From the NCBI GenBank assembly GCA_946558695.1, contig CAMNTQ010000002.1:62001-126000 (forward strand): a DNA stretch of 64,000 bases. Direction: 5' to 3'. Below the pieces are notes generated by a model. The model searched no databases, was not told where the DNA came from, and saw only the letters and a program-made list of their open reading frames with translations. Shown piece after piece: positions 9,196 through 17,790 of this stretch (position 1 is its first letter; each line of letters opens with the position of its first letter). Made by a program: the position numbers and the translations under genes. The DNA is from an uncultured Lachnospiraceae bacterium. Lineage in GTDB: Bacteria; Bacillota; Clostridia; Lachnospirales; Lachnospiraceae.

Positions 9196-10152
9196 ATGAA
9201 ACTTATTGATCTGCATTGCGATACAATCTGGAAGCTGATGGATCTGGACAAAGAAGGGAATATGATGGACAATCAGTGCAGCATCAGTATTCCGGGCATG
9301 AAAAAGGCGGGAACACTGGTACAGTTTTTTGCCTGTTTTCTTTATGTGGAAGATATGGAAGGCGGATACGAGGAAGGATATCGTCATGCCCATGAGATGA
9401 TTGATTTTATGGAAGGACAGACGGAGAAGTTCCAGAAAGATATCGCTCTTGCATATTTTTATGACGATGTGATGAAAAATGCGGAAGACGGAAGGATATC
9501 AGCAATCCTTACCGTAGAAGAAGGAGGCATTCTAAACGGCGATATGGGACGGCTTGAGACTTTATATCAAAGGGGCATCCGGCTTGTAACTCCGATGTGG
9601 AATTGCGAGAATTGTATCGGTTTTCCGAACAGCCGAGAACGTTCTGTTATGGAAAAGGGGCTGAAGCCATTTGGGATAGAGGCGGTAAAAAGGATGGGCG
9701 AACTTGGTATGATCGTGGATGTGTCCCATGCTTCGGACGGAACTTTTTTTGATATTCTTCATTATGCAAAAGGGCCGGTTGCGGCTACCCACTCGAATTG
9801 CAGAGCGCTCGCCGGCCATCCAAGGAATCTGACGGATGAGATGATACATAGTCTTGCCGAGATTGGCGGCGGTGCAGGACTTAACTTTTACGGGCCATTC
9901 CTTGGAACGCGGGACGCCTCTTATACGGAGGAGATGACAGCGCATATCCTTCATATGATTCGGTTAGGGGGAGAAGAGTTTCCGATGATAGGGACAGACT
10001 TTGACGGCTTTGACGGGATAGAAAGGCTTGACATCCCCAAAGTAGAAAATATGGAAAGATTATGGGATGCATTAAAGAAAAAAGGCGTTTCCGAAACACA
10101 GCTTGACAAAGTCTGGAGCGGAAACGCGCTTCGTATTCTTAAATCTCTGTGA
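9196..10152 (+). CDS. Membrane dipeptidase (peptidase family M19)
   Basis: The 318-residue protein begins with the metal-binding DLHCDTIW of renal-type dipeptidases. It also shows the bridging acidic residue in VEEGG, VDVSHASD, THSNCRAL and IGTDFDG, the usual order of the M19 zinc ligands. It should cleave dipeptides, including those with D-residues. No signal peptide is seen, so the bacterial enzyme is probably cytoplasmic. Its 3' end overlaps the convergent dehydrogenase gene by 14 bases. Confidence 0.93.
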   Translation: MKLIDLHCDTIWKLMDLDKEGNMMDNQCSISIPGMKKAGTLVQFFACFLYVEDMEGGYEEGYRHAHEMIDFMEGQTEKFQKDIALAYFYDDVMKNAEDGRISAILTVEEGGILNGDMGRLETLYQRGIRLVTPMWNCENCIGFPNSRERSVMEKGLKPFGIEAVKRMGELGMIVDVSHASDGTFFDILHYAKGPVAATHSNCRALAGHPRNLTDEMIHSLAEIGGGAGLNFYGPFLGTRDASYTEEMTAHILHMIRLGGEEFPMIGTDFDGFDGIERLDIPKVENMERLWDALKKKGVSETQLDKVWSGNALRILKSL

Positions 10153-11083
10153 GATCAAAAAATTCTCTGATCTGCCCGAGGATTATGTTCATCAGGCGGG
10201 TGCGGGCTTCCACGCTTGCCCATCCGATGTGGGGCGTGATGAATAGACGGCGGCTGTCTTTTAGATGACGCAGCGGGTTGTCGGGAGCCATCGGTTCTTT
10301 GCAGAGAACGTCCAAACCTGCCGCCCGGATCATGCCGTTTTCAAGTGCATCATAAAGGTCCTGTTCGACGACAATTGGTCCGCGGCCGAGATTGAGAAAA
10401 ATACAGCTTTCTTTCATTTTTGAAAATGCAGCTTTATCGATCAGATTTTCCGTAAAATGATTAAGCGGCGCATGAACAGATAGAATGTCGGAGGAGGCGT
10501 AAAGAGTGTTGAGATCCACCTGACGGTATCCTTCCTGCGGCGCGCTGCCTGACGGAGAGGAATAGAGAACCTCAGCCCCAAAAGCTTTCGCGATAGATGC
10601 CACCCGCCGCCCGATGTTTCCAAGACCGATGATACCCCATGTCTTACCGCAGAGTTCATAGAATTTTTCTTCAAAATGCGTGAAGAGAGTATCGCCTGTG
10701 TAACAGTCTTTCTTCACATAGTCGTCGTAATAACGGAGTTTTTCAAGCAGGTAAAAAAGCATGGCGAAAGTATGCTGGGCAACAGATTCGGTAGAATACC
10801 CGGCAACATTTCTCCATGCAATGCCCCGGCTGTCAAGATAATCTTTGTCCAGATTGTTCGTTCCGGTGGCGGTAACACATACGAGCTTCAGATTTTTTGC
10901 TGTACCGACGGCGGCCTCATTTACCTGAATTTTGTTAACGATAATGACGTTGGCATCTGCAACCCGTTCCGGAACCTCTGAAGCATTTGAAAAGGGATAT
11001 TTTATCACTTCCCCCAGTGTGTCATAGCCTGATAAATCAATATCTTCGCCGATTGTTTTTACGTCTAAAAATACAATTTTCAT
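10139..11083 (-). CDS. D-2-hydroxyacid dehydrogenase (NAD-dependent)
   Basis: The 314-residue product has the Rossmann glycine motif GLGNIGRRVASIAKAFG near residues 152-168. The catalytic set typical of hydroxypyruvate or glycerate reductases follows: Arg in NLGRGPIV, Glu in CKEPM and His in ITPHIGWAS. It reduces a 2-keto acid to the D-hydroxy acid with NADH or NADPH. The closest type by pattern is glycerate dehydrogenase/hydroxypyruvate reductase, but the substrate is inferred only. An AAAGGAGACC site precedes the ATG. Confidence 0.92.
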   Translation of the reverse strand: MKIVFLDVKTIGEDIDLSGYDTLGEVIKYPFSNASEVPERVADANVIIVNKIQVNEAAVGTAKNLKLVCVTATGTNNLDKDYLDSRGIAWRNVAGYSTESVAQHTFAMLFYLLEKLRYYDDYVKKDCYTGDTLFTHFEEKFYELCGKTWGIIGLGNIGRRVASIAKAFGAEVLYSSPSGSAPQEGYRQVDLNTLYASSDILSVHAPLNHFTENLIDKAAFSKMKESCIFLNLGRGPIVVEQDLYDALENGMIRAAGLDVLCKEPMAPDNPLRHLKDSRRLFITPHIGWASVEARTRLMNIILGQIREFFDLTEI

Positions 11084-11228
11084 GTTGGTCTCCTTTCAGT
11101 ATGGAACTCTTTTGTTAAGTATAATATAACTTCTAATATTTTTGCATATTTTTTACATTTTTCCTCTTTTCAGATTTGGATGTTTTATGATATTATTTCG
11201 TCCAAGAAAAGAAAAGGAGTGATAAGCA

Positions 11229-11459
11229 ATGAGAAAGAAGACAGTCATGTTCCGCAAAATTGATGACATGTTGGACTTCATCAAAAAAGTTGAGAATTAT
11301 CCGTTTGATATGGATATGAAAAGTGGTCGCTTTACCGTTGATGCAAAATCTTTGTTTGGCATTCTTAATCTTGGACTGGAAAAGAAGATTGAACTGAAGG
11401 TATACGACGAAGACTGCGATGCTTTGTTTGAAGATATCGCGCCGTATGTGACAGCATAG
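11229..11459 (+). CDS. HPr-like protein lacking the phosphorylatable His
   Basis: The 76-residue protein keeps the second half of the HPr fold: GRFTVDAKSLFGILNLGLEKK matches the HPr segment with the Ser46 helix. The N-terminal half has no GLHARPA-like motif and contains no histidine at all, so it cannot accept phosphate from PTS enzyme I in the usual way. It may be a regulatory or degenerate HPr-domain protein of unknown role. An AAAAGGAGTG site precedes it and a terminator follows at 11509. Confidence 0.7.
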   Translation: MRKKTVMFRKIDDMLDFIKKVENYPFDMDMKSGRFTVDAKSLFGILNLGLEKKIELKVYDEDCDALFEDIAPYVTA

Positions 11460-11508
11460 TACAGTCAGTAAAACATCAAAAATATATTCGTACCTATTGA
11501 GAAAAGAC

Positions 11509-11543
11509 ACTCCTTGACGTATAATAAACGCCAAGGAGTTTTG
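11509..11543 (+). terminator. Intrinsic terminator after the HPr-like gene
   Basis: The arms ACTCCTTG (11509-11516) and CAAGGAGT (11532-11539) pair perfectly, followed by TTTT-like sequence. Confidence 0.75.
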
Positions 11544-11600
11544 GTATAATGGGAAAAACAATTGCATAATGAAAAAAGTGAATCAAAAGGAGAAACGATT

Positions 11601-12725
11601 ATGGTTTATAAGGAATTTCAAAATTTAAGATTATCCGCGCTTGGAATGGGGACAATGAGACTTCCGCTTATCGACGGTAAGGATGAGCAGATTGATGAAG
11701 CGAAGACTGCGGAAATGGTTGAATATGCGGTCAATCATGGTATCAATTATTTTGATACAGCATGGGGATATCACGGAGGAAATTCTGAACTTGCGATGGG
11801 AAAGGCATTAGGGAGATACCCGCGGGAGAGCTTTTATCTTGCGACAAAATTTCCGGGGTATGATCTTGCCAATATGCCTAAAGTAGAAGAAATATTTGAA
11901 AAACAGTTAGAAAAATGTCAGGTAGAATATTTTGATTTTTATCTGTTCCATAATGTATGTGAGATGAATATCGATGCATATCTAGATAAACAATATAAAA
12001 TAGACGAGTATCTGACAAAGCAGAAAGAAAATGGACGTATCCGCCATCTAGGGTTCTCTGCACACGGCAGCTATGATGTAATGAAGCGTTTTTTGGAGGA
12101 ATACGGCGATCACATGGAGTTCTGCCAGCTTCAGATCAACTATATTGATTGGGATTTTCAGGATGCAAAGAGCAAGATGGAGCTTTTGAAGGAATATGAC
12201 ATTCCGGTATGGGTTATGGAGCCGTTAAGGGGCGGAAAGCTTTCTTCTCTTCCTGAGAAAGAAGAAAAGACGCTGAAAACGCTGCGCCCGGAAGAAGGGA
12301 TTCCGGCATGGGCATTCCGGTTTTTGCAGACATTCCCGGAGATTAAGATGATACTTTCCGGTATGTCAGATCTGAAACAGCTTAAGGAAAATATTGCGGT
12401 ATTTGAAAGCGAAAAACCGCTGAATGATGACGAGATGAAGACCTTGCTTGAGCTTGCAGGAAATATGGTAAACGGCGTGCCATGCACGGCCTGCCATTAC
12501 TGTACCAGCCATTGTCCAAATGGGATTGACATCCCGGCGATGTTAAAACTATACAATGAACATATATTTACCGGCGGCGGATTCCTTGCGCCGATGACGA
12601 TACAGGCGATCCCGGAGGAGAATCGTCCGAGCGCATGCGTAAGCTGCCGAAGCTGTGAGGCTGTCTGTCCGCAGCAGATTAAGATATCGGAAGTTCTGGC
12701 AGACTTTGTTGAGAAATTGAAGTAA
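11601..12725 (+). CDS. Aldo/keto reductase with C-terminal ferredoxin domain
   Basis: The start at 11601 (374 residues) follows an AAAAGGAGAAACGATT site; an in-frame ATG at 11562 has no good site. The N-terminal TIM barrel has the AKR motif FDTAWGYHGGNSE with the catalytic Tyr and RYPRESFYLATKFPG. The C-terminal part carries two 4Fe-4S sets, CTACHYCTSHCPNGI and CVSCRSCEAVCP. Family members are cytoplasmic oxidoreductases of anaerobes that may pass electrons between NAD(P)H or a substrate and ferredoxin. The substrate is unknown. Confidence 0.92.
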   Translation: MVYKEFQNLRLSALGMGTMRLPLIDGKDEQIDEAKTAEMVEYAVNHGINYFDTAWGYHGGNSELAMGKALGRYPRESFYLATKFPGYDLANMPKVEEIFEKQLEKCQVEYFDFYLFHNVCEMNIDAYLDKQYKIDEYLTKQKENGRIRHLGFSAHGSYDVMKRFLEEYGDHMEFCQLQINYIDWDFQDAKSKMELLKEYDIPVWVMEPLRGGKLSSLPEKEEKTLKTLRPEEGIPAWAFRFLQTFPEIKMILSGMSDLKQLKENIAVFESEKPLNDDEMKTLLELAGNMVNGVPCTACHYCTSHCPNGIDIPAMLKLYNEHIFTGGGFLAPMTIQAIPEENRPSACVSCRSCEAVCPQQIKISEVLADFVEKLK

Positions 12726-12742
12726 ATACAGGAGGAACTTAA

Positions 12743-14290
12743 GTGAAGAGAGAATTAGTGATTGTTCTTGATTTCGGAGGACAATATAACCAGCTTGTTG
12801 CGAGACGTGTCCGTGAATGTAACGTATATTGCGAGATCTATTCTTACAAGACCGGAATTGAGAAGATCAAAGAGATGAACCCAAAGGGAATCATACTGAC
12901 TGGAGGTCCGAATAGCTGTTATGAGACAGATTCGCCGACTTGCCCGAAAGAGTTGTTTGAACTGGGAATCCCGGTTCTTGGGCTGTGTTACGGTGCGCAG
13001 CTTATGATGCATGTGCTTGGCGGAAAGGTGGCGCGCCCGGAAGTAGGAGAATATGGGAAGACAGAAGTGCTGATAGACAAACCGTCCTCAAAGATTTTTG
13101 AAAATGTACCGGAGAAAACCATATGCTGGATGAGTCATACAGACGCTATATTCCAGACGGCGCCGGGATTTGAAGTTACGGCCCATACCGCGGACTGTCC
13201 GGTTGCGGCGGCTGAGAATGTACAGGACAAATTGTACGCGATTCAATATCATCCCGAAGTCCTGCATACGGCAGAGGGGACAAAGATGCTGTCCAACTTT
13301 GTATTAAAAGTGTGCGGATGTGCAGGCGGCTGGAAAATGGATTCCTTTGTGGAAGAGTCTATAAAACAGATCCGGGAAAAGGTGGGAGACGGCAGAGTAC
13401 TCTGCGCCTTGTCAGGCGGCGTAGATTCCTCTGTGGCGGCCGTATTGCTGTCAAAAGCAGTGGGCGCCCAGCTTACCTGTGTATTTGTAGATCACGGACT
13501 TCTCCGCAAGAATGAAGGAGATGAGGTAGAGGCTGTATTTGGGCCGGAGGGGGCCTATGATCTGAACTTTATACGCGTCAACGCTCAGCAGCGATTCTAT
13601 GATAAGCTGGCAGGAGTGTCAGAGCCTGAGAAGAAGCGTAAAATAATCGGAGAAGAATTTATCCGTGTATTTGAGGAAGAAGCGAAGAAAATCGGAACCG
13701 TAGACTTTCTCGTGCAGGGAACCATCTATCCGGATGTGGTAGAAAGCGGTCTGGGAGGAGAATCGGCTGTGATCAAATCCCACCACAATGTAGGCGGCCT
13801 TCCTGATTATGTGGATTTCAAAGAGATTATCGAGCCTTTGAGAGACCTTTTTAAAGATGAAGTGCGCAAGGCGGGATTGGAACTTGGGATTCCCGAGTAT
13901 CTTGTATACCGTCAGCCATTCCCCGGACCGGGACTTGGAGTGCGTATTGTTGGAGAGGTGACTGCAAAAAAGGTTAGGATCGTACAGGATGCCGATGCCA
14001 TTTACCGGGAAGAGATTGAGAATGCAGGACTGTCAAAAGAGATCGGGCAGTATTTCGCAGCGCTGACTAATATGCAGAGCGTCGGCGTTATGGGTGATGA
14101 GAGAACTTATGACTGTGCAGTGGCACTAAGGGCGGTTAATACGGTAGATTTTATGACGGCGGAAGCGGCGGATATTCCTTATGAGGTGCTGCAGAAGGTG
14201 ATGAGCAGGATAATCAACGAGGTGAAAGGAGTAAATCGGGTATTGTATGATTTGACGAGTAAACCGCCGGGGACGATAGAGTTCGAATAG
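12743..14290 (+). CDS. guaA: GMP synthase (glutamine-hydrolysing)
   Basis: The 515-residue protein is full length. It starts at GTG 12743 after an AGGAGGAACTTAA site. The glutaminase domain has GLCYGAQLM (nucleophile Cys) and QYHPEV; the ATP-pyrophosphatase domain has the PP-loop [12 protein letters not shown]; the dimerisation domain ends PPGTIEFE. It aminates XMP to GMP in purine synthesis. The downstream side carries a terminator and then the prophage, and the guaA 3' end is a known insertion place for mobile elements in Firmicutes. Confidence 0.98.
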   Translation: MKRELVIVLDFGGQYNQLVARRVRECNVYCEIYSYKTGIEKIKEMNPKGIILTGGPNSCYETDSPTCPKELFELGIPVLGLCYGAQLMMHVLGGKVARPEVGEYGKTEVLIDKPSSKIFENVPEKTICWMSHTDAIFQTAPGFEVTAHTADCPVAAAENVQDKLYAIQYHPEVLHTAEGTKMLSNFVLKVCGCAGGWKMDSFVEESIKQIREKVGDGRVLCALSGGVDSSVAAVLLSKAVGAQLTCVFVDHGLLRKNEGDEVEAVFGPEGAYDLNFIRVNAQQRFYDKLAGVSEPEKKRKIIGEEFIRVFEEEAKKIGTVDFLVQGTIYPDVVESGLGGESAVIKSHHNVGGLPDYVDFKEIIEPLRDLFKDEVRKAGLELGIPEYLVYRQPFPGPGLGVRIVGEVTAKKVRIVQDADAIYREEIENAGLSKEIGQYFAALTNMQSVGVMGDERTYDCAVALRAVNTVDFMTAEAADIPYEVLQKVMSRIINEVKGVNRVLYDLTSKPPGTIEFE

Positions 14291-14300
14291 GGGACATTTG

Positions 14301-14344
14301 GACTGGAAAGCCTGTAAAATAAGGGTTTTCCGGTCTTTCTTTTT
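14301..14344 (+). terminator. guaA terminator
   Basis: GACTGGAAA (14301-14309) pairs with TTTCCGGTC (14327-14335) with one G-U, followed by TTTCTTTTT. Confidence 0.8.
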
Positions 14345-14412
14345 GCTACGTGATGTTAATATGATGTTGAAAAATCATGTTCGTACTTTTATTACCTCAA
14401 AATTGGAGGCAG

Positions 14413-14441
14413 TTGAAATTCCTGTCGGATTGTGTTACTAT
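14413..14441 (+). promoter_or_regulatory. Promoter of the small toxin-like peptide
   Basis: TTGAAA (14413-14418) and TACTAT (14436-14441) are separated by 17 bases. The likely start is near 14448, which leaves a leader of about 105 bases before the peptide's ATG. Confidence 0.65.
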
Positions 14442-14552
14442 CTGTTCGGGACTATCAGGATGGTAGGCGGTTAGCCCTCTCCGGAGGGACTGTGACCCTC
14501 CGTTTACATAATCCGTCTTTGAGCGGAAATACTGAAAGGGAGGGCGACGCTT

Positions 14553-14657
14553 ATGTTGACGTTAGAAGGACTTATTGCAGTTATCAGCCTTTGTGTTGGT
14601 TGCTTTAGCCTCGGATATGCCATGGGGCGTAACGATAATAATAAGACACAAAAATAA
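14553..14657 (+). CDS. Type I toxin-like small membrane peptide
   Basis: The 34-residue peptide begins MLTLEGLIAVISLC and is one hydrophobic segment (about residues 5-24) followed by the polar tail GRNDNNKTQK. This is the form of TxpA/BsrG-like or holin-like type I toxins of Firmicutes. The ribosome site AAAGGGAGGG (14535-14544) can pair with CCCTCC at 14496-14501 in the leader, a way of keeping translation low. The stop codon lies inside the terminator stem. A convergent antisense RNA promoter is seen downstream. Role inferred from architecture: prophage stabilisation. Confidence 0.6.
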   Translation: MLTLEGLIAVISLCVGCFSLGYAMGRNDNNKTQK

Positions 14658-14694
14658 CCGCCCGTGCCTGTGACAAGCTAAGCGGTTATTTTTT
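14651..14694. terminator. Bidirectional terminator of toxin mRNA and antisense RNA
   Basis: AAAATAACCGC (14651-14661) pairs perfectly with GCGGTTATTTT (14682-14692). T-runs follow on both strands. Confidence 0.8.
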
Positions 14695-14738
14695 GCTTAT
14701 GCTGAATGGGCTAACCGTCTATCGGTAGCTCCTGTGGG

Positions 14739-14762
14739 GCGTCTGTTGGAGCAGGCGTCCTT
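14739..14762 (+). terminator. Second stem-loop downstream of the toxin gene
   Basis: GCGTCTG (14739-14745) pairs with CAGGCGT (14752-14758) with two G-U pairs, followed by a pyrimidine-rich CCTTCTTT. It may end read-through toxin mRNA or form the 5' stem of the antisense RNA. Confidence 0.4.
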
Positions 14763-14797
14763 CTTTATCTAAAGAATACCATAAACAGTTCAAAAGT

Positions 14798-15907
14798 TCA
14801 AGATTTTTCTTCCGTTGCCGACGGCACTGCCCTCCGGAACTGGTTGAGCCGATCCGCCAGCTGTTGGTCTTTGTCCGGATAAAGGTGGGAATAGGTGTCC
14901 AACGTGGTCTTTACAGACTCGTGCCCCAGCCGATCTGCAATCTCCAATGGCGAAATCCCCATTTCTATCAACATACTTGCATGGGAATGCCTGAGATCGT
15001 GGACCCTTATGGGCGGAAGCCCGGCCTTTTCCGCAATCCGCTTTATCTCTTTGTCTAGGGCAGATTTTGTAAAATAAAATATCCGGTCCCCTTTTTCAAT
15101 CCCGTATAGCTTTGCCACATACGCCTGGATATCATCATATAAAAAATCCGGTATCGATATGCAGCGCTTGGCTTTGGGTGTCTTTGGCTCTAGAAATAAC
15201 TCTTCTCCTTTTACCTTGGCATAATTTTTATTGATATCTATCCGCTTTGAAGTGAGGATGTCTGCAGGGGTAAGGGCCAGCAGTTCCCCAGAGCGCATCC
15301 CGGTATAGAACAGTACATCAAATGCCAGCTTTACAGAGGATTTTTGTATGGTTTCGGAAAACCGTTCATATTGTTCCTGCGTCCAGATATTCATTTCCTC
15401 GGCGTTGCTTCGGCCCATGCTGCCTGCAGCTTTGCATGGATTGTAGGCAAGCCGGTAATGGGATACGGCGTAGTTCATCAGAGCCGACAGTTGGTTATTG
15501 ACGGTCTTGAGGTACGTCTGCGAAAACGGCTTTCCATCTTCATCCCGGTATGAAATCAATTCGTTCTGCCATTTCCGTATCTTAATCGTATCAATGTCGC
15601 ACACACGTAATTTGCCGAAATAGGGGAGCAGCTTGCCGTTTATAATGAATTGCTTATTTTCCATTGTGGTGGGCTTCAGCCGGTGTGACATATCTTCCAT
15701 GTAGTTTTCTACAAGAGAGGAAAATAGGATGTCACTGGTGCTGGTCTGCTGATTCATAAAAGAACGTTCGTATTCTTTGGCCTCCCGCTGCGTTTTGAAA
15801 CCACGTTTGCAGATATGTTTTTTCGTTCCGGTCCAGTCAGTATAGTAGAAATTTGCATACCAGCGGGTGGTTTTCCCATCTTTTAGGGTATATTTATAGG
15901 CTGGCAT
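14798..15907 (-). CDS. Phage tyrosine integrase
   Basis: The start at ATG 15907 (369 residues) is preferred because AGAGGAAG lies 8 bases upstream; a GTG at 15916 is in frame. An N-terminal AP2-like arm-binding domain (YANFYYTDWTGTKKHICKRG) and a SAM-like core-binding domain precede the catalytic domain. The catalytic residues are visible: R205 (TGMRSGELL), H303 and R306 (HDLRHSHAS), H329 (LGHES) and nucleophile Y339 (DTYSHLYP). It joins phage and host attachment sites. It is the first large gene beside guaA, consistent with integration there. Confidence 0.95.
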   Translation of the reverse strand: MPAYKYTLKDGKTTRWYANFYYTDWTGTKKHICKRGFKTQREAKEYERSFMNQQTSTSDILFSSLVENYMEDMSHRLKPTTMENKQFIINGKLLPYFGKLRVCDIDTIKIRKWQNELISYRDEDGKPFSQTYLKTVNNQLSALMNYAVSHYRLAYNPCKAAGSMGRSNAEEMNIWTQEQYERFSETIQKSSVKLAFDVLFYTGMRSGELLALTPADILTSKRIDINKNYAKVKGEELFLEPKTPKAKRCISIPDFLYDDIQAYVAKLYGIEKGDRIFYFTKSALDKEIKRIAEKAGLPPIRVHDLRHSHASMLIEMGISPLEIADRLGHESVKTTLDTYSHLYPDKDQQLADRLNQFRRAVPSATEEKS

Positions 15908-15984
15908 TGTAATCACTTCCTCTTAGTGTGGTAGTCAGTATTTCTGCCCCTGTTGTTCATATCATATTTTTCATTTAATAGTCC

Positions 15985-16938
15985 TCAATTTTTCTGCTTT
16001 CTCTGGAGTTCTTCTGCTCTTTTAAGGCGCTTTATGAACCAATCGTCTGAAGAAGTGGGTTGGAAGATTTTAAGTGCGGAATTTATTACACGGATCTCGT
16101 TTTTATAATCTTTTTGTTTGCGGAAAATTATGGCAAGCCTTTGATAAGGATGTGTCCCGTCAAAATGGTGTTTTACATTATATTCATATAAGTTTATGGC
16201 TGCAATAATATTTCCATCCTTCTCAAATCCCATTCCCCGCAAATTGTTATCTACCATATCTTTAGATGGTTTTTCGGAAGGATTGAGTTTTCGTGCTTCC
16301 TGAATATACCTATTGTTCCCTGAATCAAGGATATGCTCATCTATTACGTTATAATGTTCTTGAATTGCCTTATCACCGAGAGCAGTAGGTTTGTTATTTG
16401 TATCAAGGTATCCGCTCTCAATAAGAAATTGTTTCTCTTTTTCAAAATTTATTCCGTATCTGTATTCAAAATATACAGGAACAGATTTGTTCGTGTATTT
16501 TTTCAGCCAGTACAACATGTATACATGACCTGGAAGAAGTCCGTCTGGAAATCGTGCCATCCTTGTATGTGGGATTATGCTTGTGAGAGGGAATGCTTCT
16601 ACTTGATCCAGCCAATTAGTATTTAATTCCCGATCCATTGAGATAAAGGGCTTTTCAGAAAAATCCCAATAATATTTGCTATAGACCTTTTCCTTATATT
16701 CTTTACTTGCTTCAATTGATCGTAAGTCATCTGTAATAGTTTCGTGAATAAGAGGTTTTTCAATAGTATTTATTTTTGAGGGTGCTTCTTTAACACTTGC
16801 CCATTCCTTGTTGTTTCTAACTTCTCTTAAATTGTCTATTACATCTTTGGGAATATAATTTCTTTGCTCGTAACTATTTCGAGTTGTCTGGTGATTATTA
16901 GTTGTATTTTTGCTTTTGAAAATATTGAATAAACCCAT
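15985..16938 (-). CDS. Unknown lysogeny-module protein with TPR-like C-terminus
   Basis: The 317-residue protein is not recognised. It starts MGLFNIFKSK with a Thr/Asn-rich region, then a central part (about 100-190) with WLDQVEAFPLTS and LPGHVYMLYWLKKYT. The C-terminal 80 residues, with GFEKDGNIIAAINLYEYNVK and HPYQRLAIIFRKQKDYKNEI, look like two TPR-type helical pairs. It lies between the integrase and the repressor on the lysogeny strand and is AT-richer than the host genes. Such genes are often expressed from the prophage and can act in superinfection exclusion or defence; that is only a positional inference. A GAGGAG site precedes the ATG. Confidence 0.65.
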   Translation of the reverse strand: MGLFNIFKSKNTTNNHQTTRNSYEQRNYIPKDVIDNLREVRNNKEWASVKEAPSKINTIEKPLIHETITDDLRSIEASKEYKEKVYSKYYWDFSEKPFISMDRELNTNWLDQVEAFPLTSIIPHTRMARFPDGLLPGHVYMLYWLKKYTNKSVPVYFEYRYGINFEKEKQFLIESGYLDTNNKPTALGDKAIQEHYNVIDEHILDSGNNRYIQEARKLNPSEKPSKDMVDNNLRGMGFEKDGNIIAAINLYEYNVKHHFDGTHPYQRLAIIFRKQKDYKNEIRVINSALKIFQPTSSDDWFIKRLKRAEELQRKQKN

Positions 16939-17002
16939 TAGTTTCTCCTCAAGTAAGTACAGTTACTTTTCTATTTTTTCCTCCGGTACCACGCGAAGGG
17001 TA

Positions 17003-17650
17003 TTATTTTGGGCTGTCGGTTCCTGTCTTCTTCAGCGGCATTGAATCTGCTGCAACAGATTCGGATTCCCGTTCTAAATCAAAGCATTTACCGAGTATTC
17101 TAGTCCTATCCTTTTTGGAAAGAGAACAGAATGAGTGCAATAATTCCATGATTTCTGTGGGAAATCTTTTATAGAATAAAAGTATAATTTCTTCTTCTGC
17201 TGTCATTTGCTCCCTTTGTGAGTTATCTAATAAAAAATCAATGGAAACATCAAGGACTTCTGAAAAACGTATTAGTTCTTCGGCAATAGGTTGTACATTT
17301 CCATACCAAAGCAAATTAAACCTATCTTCGTTTATGCATGTTCTGTCCAAAACCTCTTCATAAGAAAGACCTTTTTCTGTCGCTTTCTGTTTGATATTCC
17401 AATTGGCTGTGCCATCCTCATAAAAATAGTTATCACAATTCCCGCATGAACCAATTTTCTTTAAACCAAGTAGGCAATCGACTGAAACGTTATAGTATTC
17501 GGCTAATTTGATTAGTATATCAATCTTGGGTACACGTTTATCGTTTTCGTAATTTGCCAGAGTGCTTTGTTCTATATTTAAAATGGAACAAACTTCTTGT
17601 TGGCTTTTTCTCTTTAATTCTCGTAAATATTTTAGCTGCTTGCCTATCAT
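17003..17650 (-). CDS. CI-like phage repressor (XRE family)
   Basis: The 215-residue protein has an N-terminal XRE helix-turn-helix (SQQEVCSILNIEQSTLANYENDKRVP, about residues 17-42). A middle segment holds a CGNCDNYF Cys pair, and a second HTH-like part shows ISFSEVLDVSIDFLLDN-like text (actual EELIRFSEVLDVSIDFLL). No RecA-dependent serine-lysine peptidase domain is apparent, so induction may not be by LexA-like self-cleavage. It is divergent from the Cro-like gene, with shared operators at 17699-17776. AAGGAGGT precedes the ATG. Confidence 0.85.
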   Translation of the reverse strand: MIGKQLKYLRELKRKSQQEVCSILNIEQSTLANYENDKRVPKIDILIKLAEYYNVSVDCLLGLKKIGSCGNCDNYFYEDGTANWNIKQKATEKGLSYEEVLDRTCINEDRFNLLWYGNVQPIAEELIRFSEVLDVSIDFLLDNSQREQMTAEEEIILLFYKRFPTEIMELLHSFCSLSKKDRTRILGKCFDLERESESVAADSMPLKKTGTDSPK

Positions 17651-17670
17651 TACTGTACCTCCTTATAAAT

Positions 17671-17699
17671 ATTATATCACATATCGAAATGACTTCTAA
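17671..17699 (-). promoter_or_regulatory. Promoter of the CI-like repressor
   Basis: On the minus strand TTAGAA (17699-17694) and TATAAT (17676-17671) are 17 bases apart. The -35 side abuts the left operator-like site at 17699-17713. Confidence 0.55.
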
Positions 17700-17776
17700 T
17701 TGCAAAATGAAATATTTTTATTGAAAACTATTGACAAATATTTCGCAATGCTATAATATATATTTCATAACGAAAT
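17699..17776. promoter_or_regulatory. Lysogeny switch: operator-like dyads and the Cro-side promoter
   Basis: Two 15-bp dyads of the form ATTTC-N5-GAAAT are seen: 17762-17776 (perfect) and 17699-17713 (ATTGC-N5-GAAAT). A weaker third begins at 17740. The early promoter TTGACA (17731-17736) with TAATAT (17754-17759, 17-base spacer) is embedded among them. The CI-like and Cro-like proteins are the probable ligands. Confidence 0.55.
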
Positions 17777-17790
17777 AAGGAGGCGAAAAT

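Larger units (their letters stand above)
14651..14766 (-). ncRNA. Candidate antitoxin antisense RNA
   Basis: A minus-strand promoter lies just upstream: TTGAAC (14801-14796), a 17-base spacer, TATTCT (14778-14773). The predicted RNA runs from about 14766 to the bidirectional stem at 14651, about 115 bases, and overlaps the 3' end of the toxin mRNA. This is the convergent arrangement of txpA/ratA-type pairs. Positions 14708-14719 also pair (12 bp, one G-U) with 14466-14477 in the toxin leader. Not tested; inferred from promoter, terminator and complementarity. Confidence 0.5.
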
